From Kosmotoga olearia TBF 19.5.1 (lineage in GTDB: Bacteria > Thermotogota > Thermotogae > Petrotogales > Kosmotogaceae), in NCBI RefSeq assembly GCF_000023325.1, contig NC_012785.1:682001-746000 (forward strand): a stretch of DNA of 64,000 nt. Reading direction: 5' to 3'. Under the pieces are notes generated by a model. The model was not told where the DNA came from and searched no databases. It saw nothing but the letters and a program-made list of their open reading frames with translations. This document shows positions 1-7,250 of this stretch, piece by piece (position 1 is the first letter of the stretch; each line of letters begins with the position of its first letter). Both the position numbers and the translations under genes were made by a program.

Positions 1-21
1 TTACTCGTTCTGGAAATAATA

Positions 22-132
22 GGGCACAACATGTTGTGCCCCTACGGTACAGAAATCTATAAATGATCATAATAATAGGGCACAGCATGCTGTGCCCCTA
101 CGACAGGAAATACTGTTTTAGAACATGTTCTA
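22..132. repeat. Cluster of palindromic repeat units
   Basis: Three palindromes sit in tandem. GGGCACAACATGTTGTGCCC (22-41) and GGGCACAGCATGCTGTGCCC (78-97) are perfect 20-bp palindromes, each followed by CTACG. TAGAACATGTTCTA (119-132) is a shorter relative, also followed by CCCCTAC. A fourth relative lies at 12330-12349. The arms change together (AAC/GTT versus AGC/GCT), so symmetry is kept while sequence drifts, which suggests a REP/MITE-like dispersed element able to form a hairpin. No gene was found in bases 1-221. Confidence 0.7.
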
Positions 133-221
133 CCCCTACAAAATGTTTAAATCGATATTGATCCGCATAATACTGCTATACCTTACGCGGTAAATTATCG
201 AATATGAGGTTGCTTTTTTCC

Positions 222-683
222 TTACCTTCTTACCTTTTCTTTAAAGAGTGTATAAACACCAAAAAGTATCAAAGCTACTCCGATGCCTATCCCTGCACCT
301 GGTTTAGTGAAACCTCTTAATAAAAATATCAACGTAAGCGCACTAAGAACCCCTATTGGAACGAGAAGTCCTTTAATCCTTCTCCCACCTGCCAGATACA
401 TCTGAAGCAATCCAAATGCCGGTGCAAAGACAAAGAAAGCCCAGCCTCCAGCTTCTATGAATCCCGGGAACAATGTTTCCACAGTTAAGACAGCTGAGAC
501 AGTAAGCAATACCCCTGCGGGAACAAGCAATCCCGGTATATGTTTCCGCAAGCCTTTTTCCTCCATCAGTATTCCGGGCAACCAGACGAAGACAAGCCAG
601 AAACTCGAACCAAATTGCGGGACAAACAAAAAAAGCGCACCAACAACTATCAGAAATATTCCCAATATCCAGCTTCTAATCAT
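222..683 (-). CDS. Small integral membrane protein, unknown function
   Basis: This is a 153-residue, strongly hydrophobic protein with about five predicted membrane segments (near residues 5-22, 28-37, 50-68, 76-95 and 105-145) joined by short basic loops such as GGRRIKG and ending in KEKVRR. The ATG is preceded by AGGAGG at a 7-nt spacing, which supports the start. It resembles the small multi-span proteins of unknown role common in Thermotogota and Firmicutes, and I do not recognise a named family. It is a lone gene in the same direction as rsgA but separated from it by more than 200 bases. Function cannot be assigned from sequence. Confidence 0.7.
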   Translation of the reverse strand: MIRSWILGIFLIVVGALFLFVPQFGSSFWLVFVWLPGILMEEKGLRKHIPGLLVPAGVLLTVSAVLTVETLFPGFIEAGGWAFFVFAPAFGLLQMYLAGGRRIKGLLVPIGVLSALTLIFLLRGFTKPGAGIGIGVALILFGVYTLFKEKVRR

Positions 684-800
684 TCACGTTCCTCCTGTCT
701 ATTCTCTAATAACCCAACAAAGGTCTTATTTTTCCCTTACCGGTAAATCCCACCGTCAATTTCACCGTGTTGTTCTTCTGGAAATAGACGATGCTTTCGT

Positions 801-876
801 ATGCCTACCTCAAGATAGTTACAGGTTATTATAACAGAGGTAAGGAAGCATCACTAAATACAGGATAGGTAGGCAT
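801..876. repeat. Separated inverted repeat between rsgA and the membrane gene
   Basis: ATGCCTACCT (801-810) and AGGTAGGCAT (867-876) are perfect 10-base inverted copies 56 bases apart. A second pair, GATGCTT near 790 and AAGCATC near 846, is interleaved rather than nested. No T-tract follows, so it is not a convincing terminator. It may be a degraded repeat element or an operator for a looping regulator. Confidence 0.3.
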
Positions 877-894
877 TGATATTAATCAGATTCT

Positions 895-1797
895 TCAGCC
901 TGATTTCTTTAACTTAAGATAATTCCTGTATCTTCGCTCTTCCAGGAGGCCCGACTCAATCGCTTCTTTCACGGCACACCCGGGCTCATTTATATGGTTG
1001 CAGTCTCTAAACTTGCAGTGTTTAGCAAGTTCTATGATATCCGGAAAAGCGTCTCTGATTCCCGTTCCGTTATCAATCACTCCAAACTCCCTCATTCCGG
1101 GAACGTCTATTATCCGCCCCCCGAAAGGAAGCTCATAAACCTGTGACGATGTTGTGGTGTGCTTGCCCTTGTAATGACTGGTGCTCACTTCATTCGTCTT
1201 TGTCTTTTTTTCATTAAAGATGGCGTTCACCAACGAGGATTTCCCGACTCCGGAGCTTCCAGCAAAGACAGAAATTTTATCTTTCAAGAGAGATTTTAGC
1301 TTCTTTATCCCTTCTCCCGTTATGGTACTGGTGAGCAGTACCGTATAACCAAGCTTTCTGCATTCTTTGATATCTTCCTGCACTTCCGATAGATTTATTA
1401 GATCTATTTTGTTGAAGCAAATGACTGGTTCTATTCCGCCGTACTTTGCCGATACGATGTACCTCTCTATAAGATTTTTTCTGTATTTCGGATTTTTAAC
1501 CGCAAATACAAGTATTGCCTGATCGACATTTGCAGCCACAACCTGCTCCAGGTGAGAACCTTTTTTACCGGCCCCCTTTCTGACCAATTTACTTTTCCGT
1601 TCTTCTATTGCGGTTATCACTCCCCTGCCTCCCAGAACAGGTTGAAATTCTACGTAGTCACCTACCACGACCATCGACTTGGTTGTCTGGCTTTGTTTGA
1701 AAAGCCTGCCCCTAAGGGTACAGTTAATGTCTTCGCCATCGTTTACCGGTCTTACTTTGTACAGTCCTTTCTGAACATTTATTACAATTCCTCTCAA
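895..1797 (-). CDS. rsgA: Ribosome small-subunit-dependent GTPase A (RsgA)
   Basis: RsgA is a 30S subunit maturation GTPase that acts late in ribosome assembly and checks the decoding centre. The 300-residue protein has the diagnostic circularly permuted order: an N-terminal OB fold (about 1-70), then G4 NKID (129-132), then the G1 P-loop GSSGVGKSSL (180-189) and G3 DVPG (231-234). The C-terminal zinc knuckle is C261, C266, H268, C274. Length is normal for the family. The start is TTG, backed by AGGAGG ten bases upstream; no ATG fits. Two tandem terminator-like hairpins lie immediately upstream on the coding strand, leaving no room for a promoter between the second one and the ribosome binding site, so expression probably depends on readthrough of the leader starting near 2034. 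Confidence 0.95.
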   Translation of the reverse strand: MRGIVINVQKGLYKVRPVNDGEDINCTLRGRLFKQSQTTKSMVVVGDYVEFQPVLGGRGVITAIEERKSKLVRKGAGKKGSHLEQVVAANVDQAILVFAVKNPKYRKNLIERYIVSAKYGGIEPVICFNKIDLINLSEVQEDIKECRKLGYTVLLTSTITGEGIKKLKSLLKDKISVFAGSSGVGKSSLVNAIFNEKKTKTNEVSTSHYKGKHTTTSSQVYELPFGGRIIDVPGMREFGVIDNGTGIRDAFPDIIELAKHCKFRDCNHINEPGCAVKEAIESGLLEERRYRNYLKLKKSG

Positions 1798-1810
1798 TTT
1801 TCTCTACCTC

Positions 1811-1841
1811 CTAAAAAAGCACCACGGTTTTAGCCGTGGTT
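1811..1841 (-). terminator. Terminator-like hairpin abutting the rsgA ribosome binding site
   Basis: Read on the minus strand, arms CCACGG and CCGTGG enclose a 6-nt loop, the stem extends loosely through GCA/TGC, and six T residues (plus-strand A tract 1811-1816) follow. The T tract ends only a few bases before the AGGAGG of rsgA, an unusual place for a simple operon terminator and typical of attenuators. Confidence 0.6.
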
Positions 1842-1856
1842 GCTCGTTTTTTACAA

Positions 1857-1892
1857 ACAAAAAAGGCCACAGCTTCGACACAGCGTGGCCTT
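1857..1892 (-). terminator. Rho-independent terminator after the leader ORF
   Basis: On the minus strand AAGGCCAC pairs with GTGGCCTT across a 14-nt loop and is followed by eight T residues. It lies 23 bases after the stop of the small ORF at 1916-2002 and about 16 bases before the second hairpin. Its GTGG arm could alternatively pair with the CCAC arm of the next hairpin. Confidence 0.65.
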
Positions 1893-1915
1893 CCATTTGT
1901 CAGATTAAGAAATAT

Positions 1916-2002
1916 TTAGCCAGTACTCACCGGGAGGACTACACTGTGTCGGATTGAAGTTATGAACTTGTTGAAAAATCTGGCTTCTATTCTCTTCATC
2001 AT
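1916..2002 (-). CDS. Small ORF (28 aa) in the rsgA leader
   Basis: The ORF begins MMKRIEARFFNKF and ends SVVLPVSTG. It has ATGATG as start with GGGAGGTG 9 bases upstream, a strong site, and lies just after a promoter-like sequence and just before a terminator. A second overlapping frame from ATG at 2009 to 1905 (34 aa, beginning MSDDEENRSQIF and ending PPGEYWLNIS) is open too, but the ribosome binding site abuts its start, so the 28-residue frame is favoured. It could be a leader peptide controlling rsgA, or an independent small protein. I recognise no family for either frame. Confidence 0.35.
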   Translation of the reverse strand: MMKRIEARFFNKFITSIRHSVVLPVSTG

Positions 2003-2040
2003 CCGACATCACCTCCCTGAAACGATATCTTGCTTTTTTC

Positions 2041-2069
2041 ATTATACACAGAATCTTTCCAAAAACCAA
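2041..2069 (-). promoter_or_regulatory. Predicted promoter of the small ORF/rsgA leader
   Basis: On the minus strand a -10 TATAAT (2041-2046) with an extended TGTG just before it is separated by 17 bases from TTGGTT (2064-2069). Transcription would start near 2034, giving a leader of about 240 bases before rsgA. Confidence 0.5.
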
Positions 2070-2087
2070 ACTAAGCTGTATCGCTTG

Positions 2088-2495
2088 TTACTGATAATTT
2101 ACAGCATTCTCGATGGCCTTCAATATAGTTTTGCTGCTGTATGTTGCACCGCTTATTATATCAACCATAACGCTCTGTTCATCGATAACAGCTTCCACAA
2201 TATCCTCCGCTTTCTTGCCTCTTCCCGTTATGTGCTCTACAATCTCGATGTCATCTATTTTTCCGTCACTAACGCTCACACAGACCTTTGCACTAACAAT
2301 CCCCAACGAATAGCTTCCGTAATATTCTCCATCTTCAAGTTCGGAGAGTTCAAGTTCAGAAAATTCAATATCTGATACCTTTTCCTTCATATCCATATAT
2401 ATCAGGAACAGTTTGGATCCGATTCCCACTACAATAACAAAAATTACCACAACCAGTGCAAGAACAAGATATTTCGTGCATCTTTTCATGTTCAC
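2088..2495 (-). CDS. Membrane-anchored FMN-binding domain protein
   Basis: The 135-residue protein has one N-terminal membrane segment (about 9-32) with basic residues before it, so the rest should lie outside the membrane. The remaining part matches the FMN-bind fold known from NqrC/RnfG and related extracytoplasmic flavoproteins. The flavin-attachment signature SGATYSS sits at 115-121 near the C-terminus; in the family an ApbE transferase links FMN through a phosphodiester to the Thr/Ser of this motif (T118 is the likely residue). No apbE is in the window. It is the last gene of a three-gene operon, overlapping the TetR gene by four bases, downstream of a flavodoxin. Role inferred: small electron carrier facing the outside. 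Confidence 0.8.
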   Translation of the reverse strand: MNMKRCTKYLVLALVVVIFVIVVGIGSKLFLIYMDMKEKVSDIEFSELELSELEDGEYYGSYSLGIVSAKVCVSVSDGKIDDIEIVEHITGRGKKAEDIVEAVIDEQSVMVDIISGATYSSKTILKAIENAVNYQ

Positions 2496-3088
2496 GCCCT
2501 CGCTTCTGGTATCAGGTGCTCAATATTCATTTTTAGCTTCGCGAGCAGTTTTTCTTTTGTGTCATTTGAAATACCGTAATAATGCGTGTATAACATCCCA
2601 AAAAGCACCGAAGTGATAATTTCTTCAAGTCTAACTACCGTTTCAGATTTGTATCCGTATTCTGAGGATAGTTTTTGAAAAAGCCCTATCCTGAGCTTTT
2701 GTATTTCTTTGAAATTTGGGATAAAGTTAGCATCATCTATCACTTCAAGACTCTCGTTCATGAAGATGATTTTGAACAGGTCGGGCTTTTCAAGGAAGAA
2801 TCTTGCGAACTCGATATATAGGGCTTTGATCTTTCTAGCTGCCGGTAAATCCAACGAAAGTTTCTCCTGCAGCCATTCCATTATTTCAGCCGCGTAACTA
2901 TCAATAACAGCGTTTAGTAAACCGTTCATGCTACCAAAGTAGTTGTATATGGTAGCGGGAGCATAGCCTGCTAGTTCAGCGACTTTTCTGACATTGAGGG
3001 CCTTTACGCCGTGTTTGTCGATGATTTCCCTTGCCGCTTTTATGAAATATTCTCGCCTTTTCTTTATGCGTTTTTCTTTCTCCGACAT
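2492..3088 (-). CDS. TetR/AcrR-family transcriptional regulator
   Basis: The 198-residue protein has a classic N-terminal TetR helix-turn-helix: it starts with a basic stretch (EKRIKKRREY), followed by ALNVRKVAELAGYAPATIYNYFGS at about 30-55, and then an all-helical ligand domain. The gene sits between a flavodoxin gene (stop 5 bases before) and the FMN-binding protein gene (4-base overlap). The promoter of this operon carries a TGAACA-T-TGTTCA palindrome across the predicted start point, the expected position for autorepression. The effector cannot be read from sequence; the flavin-linked neighbours suggest a redox-active or toxic compound. Confidence 0.88.
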   Translation of the reverse strand: MSEKEKRIKKRREYFIKAAREIIDKHGVKALNVRKVAELAGYAPATIYNYFGSMNGLLNAVIDSYAAEIMEWLQEKLSLDLPAARKIKALYIEFARFFLEKPDLFKIIFMNESLEVIDDANFIPNFKEIQKLRIGLFQKLSSEYGYKSETVVRLEEIITSVLFGMLYTHYYGISNDTKEKLLAKLKMNIEHLIPEARA

Positions 3089-3092
3089 ATCA

Positions 3093-3572
3093 TCAGCTTC
3101 CCCTTTCGAAATCTTCTGCGAATTTTCTTATGTTTTCCACTTTTATGGAAGGATACTCCCGTCCTTCTGACATCTTCTTTATAACTTTTCTTACAATAAA
3201 TCCCATTTTATCGAAGTTGAATTCTCCACCGAAGTATCCTTTTGCAACGCAACTATCAAGAAAGTCTTTACTGAAATTATTCGAAAGGTACTCTTCAAAC
3301 CTATCCTGAGTTTCTCCCATGCAGAGAAACACACCCAGTCTTTTCTTTTTCAATAATTCCAAATTCTTCTCGACGAATTTTTTCACATTTCCCGGTATTC
3401 TACCCACGCGTATGCAACTTCCAAGAATTATGCCATCGAATTCGTTTGGATTCACTTCGCCCGCTTTTGCAAGATCAACCACAGAATTTTCTGATTTTAA
3501 ATATTTCGAAAGAAGCCTGGCGCACTTCTCAGTGGTACCGGTCTTGCTACTGTAAAGTATTAAGATTTTCAT
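3093..3572 (-). CDS. Flavodoxin-domain protein (HemG/Flavodoxin_5-like)
   Basis: This is a 159-residue flavodoxin fold. The N-terminal strand-loop MKILILYSSKTGTTEKCA carries the S/T-rich FMN phosphate-binding loop, and LGSCIRVGRIPG and LCMGETQDR fill the positions of the two isoalloxazine loops. The pattern resembles the flavodoxin group that includes the protoporphyrinogen oxidase HemG, but no heme genes are nearby. Start chosen at ATG 3572 because AGGAGG lies six bases upstream; the ATG at 3587 sits ahead of that site. It is first in the flavodoxin-TetR-FMN-binding operon, so the two flavoproteins may pass electrons to each other across the membrane (inference). Confidence 0.82.
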   Translation of the reverse strand: MKILILYSSKTGTTEKCARLLSKYLKSENSVVDLAKAGEVNPNEFDGIILGSCIRVGRIPGNVKKFVEKNLELLKKKRLGVFLCMGETQDRFEEYLSNNFSKDFLDSCVAKGYFGGEFNFDKMGFIVRKVIKKMSEGREYPSIKVENIRKFAEDFERGS

Positions 3573-3597
3573 AAAAAGCCTCCTCATGGCTGTTAAT

Positions 3598-3621
3598 TGA
3601 ACATTGTTCAGTATTTGAACA
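3598..3621. promoter_or_regulatory. Predicted TetR operator
   Basis: TGAACATTGTTCA (3598-3610) is a perfect palindrome with a central T, and a third half-site TGAACA follows at 3616-3621. The element spans the predicted transcription start of the flavodoxin-tetR-FMN operon, which fits repression by the operon's own TetR protein. Confidence 0.65.
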
Positions 3622-3622
3622 T

Positions 3623-3651
3623 AGTTTACTAAAATTGGTAATGAATGTCAA
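3623..3651 (-). promoter_or_regulatory. Sigma-70-type promoter of the flavodoxin-tetR operon
   Basis: On the minus strand TTGACA (3646-3651) and TAAACT (3623-3628) are separated by exactly 17 bases. Transcription should begin near 3616, inside the operator. Confidence 0.75.
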
Positions 3652-3731
3652 GCGTGTAATCTCAAAGAAGGTTTTGATATAATATAAGAAATTCTAATGA
3701 TATTAATTATTTACAAAATGGAGGAACTGAA

Positions 3732-4050
3732 ATGAACTGGATACATTTTGAACCTACTTTTCTGCTTATAGGGTTAATCAAAGACAAAGAAAAATCCCTC
3801 GAAGAAAAAATCAAAGCAGTTACAGATTCTATGCTGGTAAGCATGTTTGATGAATTTCACGTTGACAATAACGACGGCAAAAATCTTCACTTCATATTCT
3901 TTCGATGGGATAACTTTTTCAATTGTTTTCCTCCAATTTAAAACCTGTTAAAATAGGTGGAACCGTTGAACTTCTCGGTAGTTGATTGTCTAACGCAAAG
4001 TCAAAGGAACCGAAAGGAAAATATTATCTTTATGCAGATAGCGAAGGTTA
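3732..4050 (+). pseudogene. Possible decayed gene upstream of the MFS transporter
   Basis: A 69-residue reading frame (3732-3941) begins MNWIHFEPTFLLIG after a good GGAGG site and a TATAAT at 3678-3683, then ends abruptly. Another frame continues with coding-like sequence (LKPVKIGGTVELLGS), meets one TGA, and goes on in the same frame (NAKSKEPKGKYYLYADSEG) to a stop three bases before the next ATG. One frameshift near 3915 plus one nonsense change would join these into a single protein of about 105 residues. I recognise no family. The first frame could also simply be a short real gene. Confidence 0.35.
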
Positions 4051-4053
4051 AAT

Positions 4054-5241
4054 ATGCAAAGTTCTAAGCAAAATTTGAAGAAAAACATCCCGCTGTTTTA
4101 TATATACCATTTCCTCTCACAGATCAGAGTGGATAATGTTCTCTGGCTTTTATACATGCAGTACAGAGGTCTCAGCTTGCTCGAGATTGGAGTCTGTGAA
4201 GCCATTCTTCATGTAAGCGGATTGACCTTTGAAATTCCTACAGGGGCTATCGGGGATTTGATCGGCAGGAAGCGCTCCATGATGATTGGCTCCGGATTGA
4301 TTATATTGACTTACATACTTATGCTTTTCGCACACTCTTTTTTGAACTTCGCACTTGCTTTTTTTCTATTTGGCTTTTCAATGACGTTTATCTCCGGATC
4401 AGATACGGCTCTGATTTACGATACTTACAAAGTTTTGGGAATAGAAACTAATTACAAAAAGGCTGCCGGGAGTTTTCTTGCCCTACTGGTACTTGGAGAA
4501 CTTTTTTCAAATATGACTGGCGGTTTGCTTTCGAGAATCAACTGGACAGCTGTCTATATTGGGGCAATAATTTCCAGAAGTTTGTTTTTTGGGTTGATAC
4601 TTTTTTTGAAAGAACCACCTTATGAAAAAAGCGAGAGGAACTTTGATGGATACCTCACGCTGATAAAAAACGGAGCCCGTCAAATATTTGGGACCCTGTT
4701 TCTGAGATGGATTTTTGTGTTTTGGGTGGGGATTTCCCTGGTGGGAGCTTCTTTAAGAATGTATTCTCAGACTTTCCTGGGAAGCAAGGGGTTGAGCCCT
4801 TTCTGGGTGAGTGTACTATTTACCGTTTCTGCATTGTTCGGGGTGATTATAGCAAAAACTGCGTGGAGAATGGAAGAGGCGCTTGGCCGCCGTAATTTCT
4901 TTTTGCTAACGGGATTGACTCTGGGGATTCCAACAATTTTCTACGGGATAGCCCCTTTGGGTATCACTGTTATGCTGTTCTTATTGATCAGTAATGCTGA
5001 AAATTTTCTTGATCCGTTGATGGGTTATTATATTAACAGGGAGCTGGATTCTCAATACCGTGCGACTGCAAATTCCTTTTTAAACATGGGTTTCAACGTA
5101 TCAATGGCGGTTTTCTTCCCGATATTGGGGTATTCTATGGATAACTTCGGATACTCACCAGTTTTTGTTGCCATGGGGCTGTTTGGTATCGCACTAACTT
5201 TTCTTTCAGTAAAAAAGTTCAGAAAAATGCATCTTCTATGA
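4054..5241 (+). CDS. Major facilitator superfamily transporter
   Basis: The 395-residue protein has about twelve membrane spans and the MFS motif-A loop between spans 2 and 3 (GDLIGRKRS, near residue 67), with a second, weaker loop in the C-terminal half (RMEEALGRR). Such proteins are proton- or sodium-coupled exporters or importers; the sequence does not reveal the substrate. Its overall look is that of the drug-exporter-like MFS group. The ribosome binding site is weak (GAAGG). The alkyltransferase-like gene starts 16 bases downstream, so the two are probably cotranscribed. Confidence 0.88.
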   Translation: MQSSKQNLKKNIPLFYIYHFLSQIRVDNVLWLLYMQYRGLSLLEIGVCEAILHVSGLTFEIPTGAIGDLIGRKRSMMIGSGLIILTYILMLFAHSFLNFALAFFLFGFSMTFISGSDTALIYDTYKVLGIETNYKKAAGSFLALLVLGELFSNMTGGLLSRINWTAVYIGAIISRSLFFGLILFLKEPPYEKSERNFDGYLTLIKNGARQIFGTLFLRWIFVFWVGISLVGASLRMYSQTFLGSKGLSPFWVSVLFTVSALFGVIIAKTAWRMEEALGRRNFFLLTGLTLGIPTIFYGIAPLGITVMLFLLISNAENFLDPLMGYYINRELDSQYRATANSFLNMGFNVSMAVFFPILGYSMDNFGYSPVFVAMGLFGIALTFLSVKKFRKMHLL

Positions 5242-5257
5242 GAGAAAGGTGAAAATT

Positions 5258-5578
5258 ATGCGACCTCAAAAAAGGCTTCATGAAAGCACTTACGCAATTG
5301 TGAGAAAAATACCATTTGGCAAGGTGGCTTCTTACGGCCAGATAGCGAATATAGTTGGCTGCACGCCGAGAATGGTCGGCTTTGCATTGGCTTCTTTGAA
5401 AAGAGACGATGTCCCCTGGCATAGGGTTATCAACAGCAAGGGTGAAATCAGCCTCAGAGACTCTGAATGGAGAATTATCCAGAGGCAGATGCTTGAAGCT
5501 GAAGGAGTTGAATTCAATGAAAAGGGCAAAACCAATTTCAGCGAATTTGGCTGGAATGGAACTGAATCCAGTGACTGA
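5258..5578 (+). CDS. Alkyltransferase-like protein (ATL), MGMT family
   Basis: This 106-residue protein matches the DNA-binding domain of O6-alkylguanine-DNA alkyltransferases: FGKVASYGQIANIVG is the helix-turn-helix region and ALASLKRDD precedes the active-site loop. The loop reads PWHRVI instead of the PCHRV of active MGMT. Replacement of the acceptor Cys by Trp is characteristic of ATL proteins, which bind bulky O6-alkylguanines and recruit nucleotide excision repair without removing the lesion. ATG at 5258 is preferred (AAAGGTG six bases upstream); a GTG at 5249 is also possible. Confidence 0.9.
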   Translation: MRPQKRLHESTYAIVRKIPFGKVASYGQIANIVGCTPRMVGFALASLKRDDVPWHRVINSKGEISLRDSEWRIIQRQMLEAEGVEFNEKGKTNFSEFGWNGTESSD

Positions 5579-5669
5579 CATCCTCTAGGCTGAATCCTGA
5601 AGTATCTTTCTTTTCGAGTTTAAGTTTTCCCTATAGATACACTATCGCTCAAGTTATCCACTTTCATCT

Positions 5670-6815
5670 TCATCTTTGATCGGCAAGAGTGCCTTTCTGC
5701 ACTACTATCTTACCGTTGGCTAACACGAGCTCCAGGTTTAGATTTTCAGTGTTAAAAACAAGCAAAGAAGCCGAATAACCTTTCTCAATCTTTCCATAAC
5801 CAAAACGGTTCAACCCAAGCGCAGTAGCTGGAACGGAACACACGGGTTTGATAGCTTCTTCAACGCTGAGACCCTTTTGCAGCAGCTCTTTGAATACTCT
5901 TAAAAGTCCATCAACCGGTGCTGCGGTGATTTCAATAAGTTTGCCATCTTCGTCAAATTTGGGAAGGCTTCCGAGACCATCGGAAGAAACACTTATCCGA
6001 TTGAGATTTCCAAGCTCTGCCCTTAAATTCATGATAATGCTTGACGTATTTTTTCCAGCTGTCAGATCTATGAATCCGTCATTTTCCTTGACCCATTTGA
6101 TTCCTTCTTCAAGGAGTTTATCGTTTCTTGAAATGTGAGTTGGTATGAAGTGTTTTGGAGGTAGTGAACCGTTTTCGACCGCCTTGAACAGTGGTTTCAT
6201 CCTTTCGGGCGCGTTTCCCATATGGCAAACGACTATTCCTTTTTTACCAGCAAGCATAGCGGCCACTCTCGTATCCATCGCCAAGCGCTGGAGTTCCGCT
6301 CCAGAGATATTGCTTCCCCTGTGATCAGAAACCGCTACTTCACCCACACCTATGACTTCGGGTATTAGTACGATGTCTTTAGCAAGGTCACCAGTAATGG
6401 TCTTGATTGGGTATCTATATGAACCTGTGAGCACCCATGCACCAAGTCCCCATTCTCTGAAAGCCCTCGCTTTGGCAAGAAGCGAAATGTGATCTCTGGT
6501 TATGCTATCAGTACCTAACATTCCAACAACTGCCGTAGTGCCACAGCAGGCAAATTCCTCAGGAGTTCCCTCTCGTGTCCGGGTGCTGAACCCTCCTTCT
6601 CCACCTCCACCAATGAGATGAACATGACCATCCACAAAACCAGGCACAGCAAAATGCCTCTTTGAATCAAAATAAAGTGTCTTAAGTTTGTCGATGCCGT
6701 CAATTGAAATTTTGTCTGCTATCGCTTCTACTCTGGTCCCACATATCAAAATATCTTTGATTCCTATATATTGAGAAGAATACACTGGCAAATCCTTGAG
6801 TAACAACATTTCCAT
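5670..6815 (-). CDS. iadA: Isoaspartyl dipeptidase (beta-aspartyl peptidase)
   Basis: This is a 381-residue amidohydrolase. It cleaves beta-aspartyl dipeptides produced when damaged proteins with isoaspartate are degraded. After an N-terminal beta-sandwich, the barrel starts with PGFVDGHVHLIGGGGEGG, whose HVH supplies two metal-binding histidines and whose glycine run is typical of IadA. Further family signatures are GVGEVAVSDHRGS, VVCHMG, PTHISR and VSSDGLGSLP, the last carrying the catalytic Asp. The length fits the 380-390 residue family. Start is uncertain among GTG 6818, ATG 6815 and ATG 6809, all close behind GGGAG; ATG 6815 is used here. It is convergent with the ATL gene and appears monocistronic. 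Confidence 0.9.
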   Translation of the reverse strand: MEMLLLKDLPVYSSQYIGIKDILICGTRVEAIADKISIDGIDKLKTLYFDSKRHFAVPGFVDGHVHLIGGGGEGGFSTRTREGTPEEFACCGTTAVVGMLGTDSITRDHISLLAKARAFREWGLGAWVLTGSYRYPIKTITGDLAKDIVLIPEVIGVGEVAVSDHRGSNISGAELQRLAMDTRVAAMLAGKKGIVVCHMGNAPERMKPLFKAVENGSLPPKHFIPTHISRNDKLLEEGIKWVKENDGFIDLTAGKNTSSIIMNLRAELGNLNRISVSSDGLGSLPKFDEDGKLIEITAAPVDGLLRVFKELLQKGLSVEEAIKPVCSVPATALGLNRFGYGKIEKGYSASLLVFNTENLNLELVLANGKIVVQKGTLADQR

Positions 6816-7250
6816 CACTCTCCCAAGTTTTGAAAATTCCCAATTTACTCAAGTTTATCATTTGTCCATCGGTTGAATGGTATGAAAGTGAATCCAAATA
6901 AGGGTTATCAAGTAGTTTGCGAACGGGTGAAACCAGTAAATTAAAGCTTACGCAACAAAAGATGTTACAAAAACTTCTAATCGTTCGTAATAAGCTGGAA
7001 GAATTTTAAAAGGAATTTTTGAAAAATGATGAAATATGAGATTATATGGTTGTCCGTATTCTATGAATTAAGAGGCAATCGGTAATTTGTTTAGACAAAG
7101 GTATGAAAAATCCTGTCCTTACAACATGCAATTTATTTAGCTTCACATATTTACATTTCCAAATATGCATCATTTCATCAAAAACTATTGATTTTTTATA
7201 ATTTAGCCTTTGAAAAACCGTGAATATACATTACAACGGGGGTGGGGAAT
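6816..7250. other. Intergenic region between iadA and glpX
   Basis: About 430 A+T-rich bases between divergent genes. A TATAAT at 7197-7202 could be the glpX -10, but no good -35 accompanies it. I see no tRNA, hairpin with T-tract, or conserved small ORF. The iadA promoter must also lie here but is not obvious. Confidence 0.5.

Noticed and set aside
6816-7250. Riboswitch or RNA gene upstream of glpX
   Set aside because: No stable stems or known consensus found by eye.
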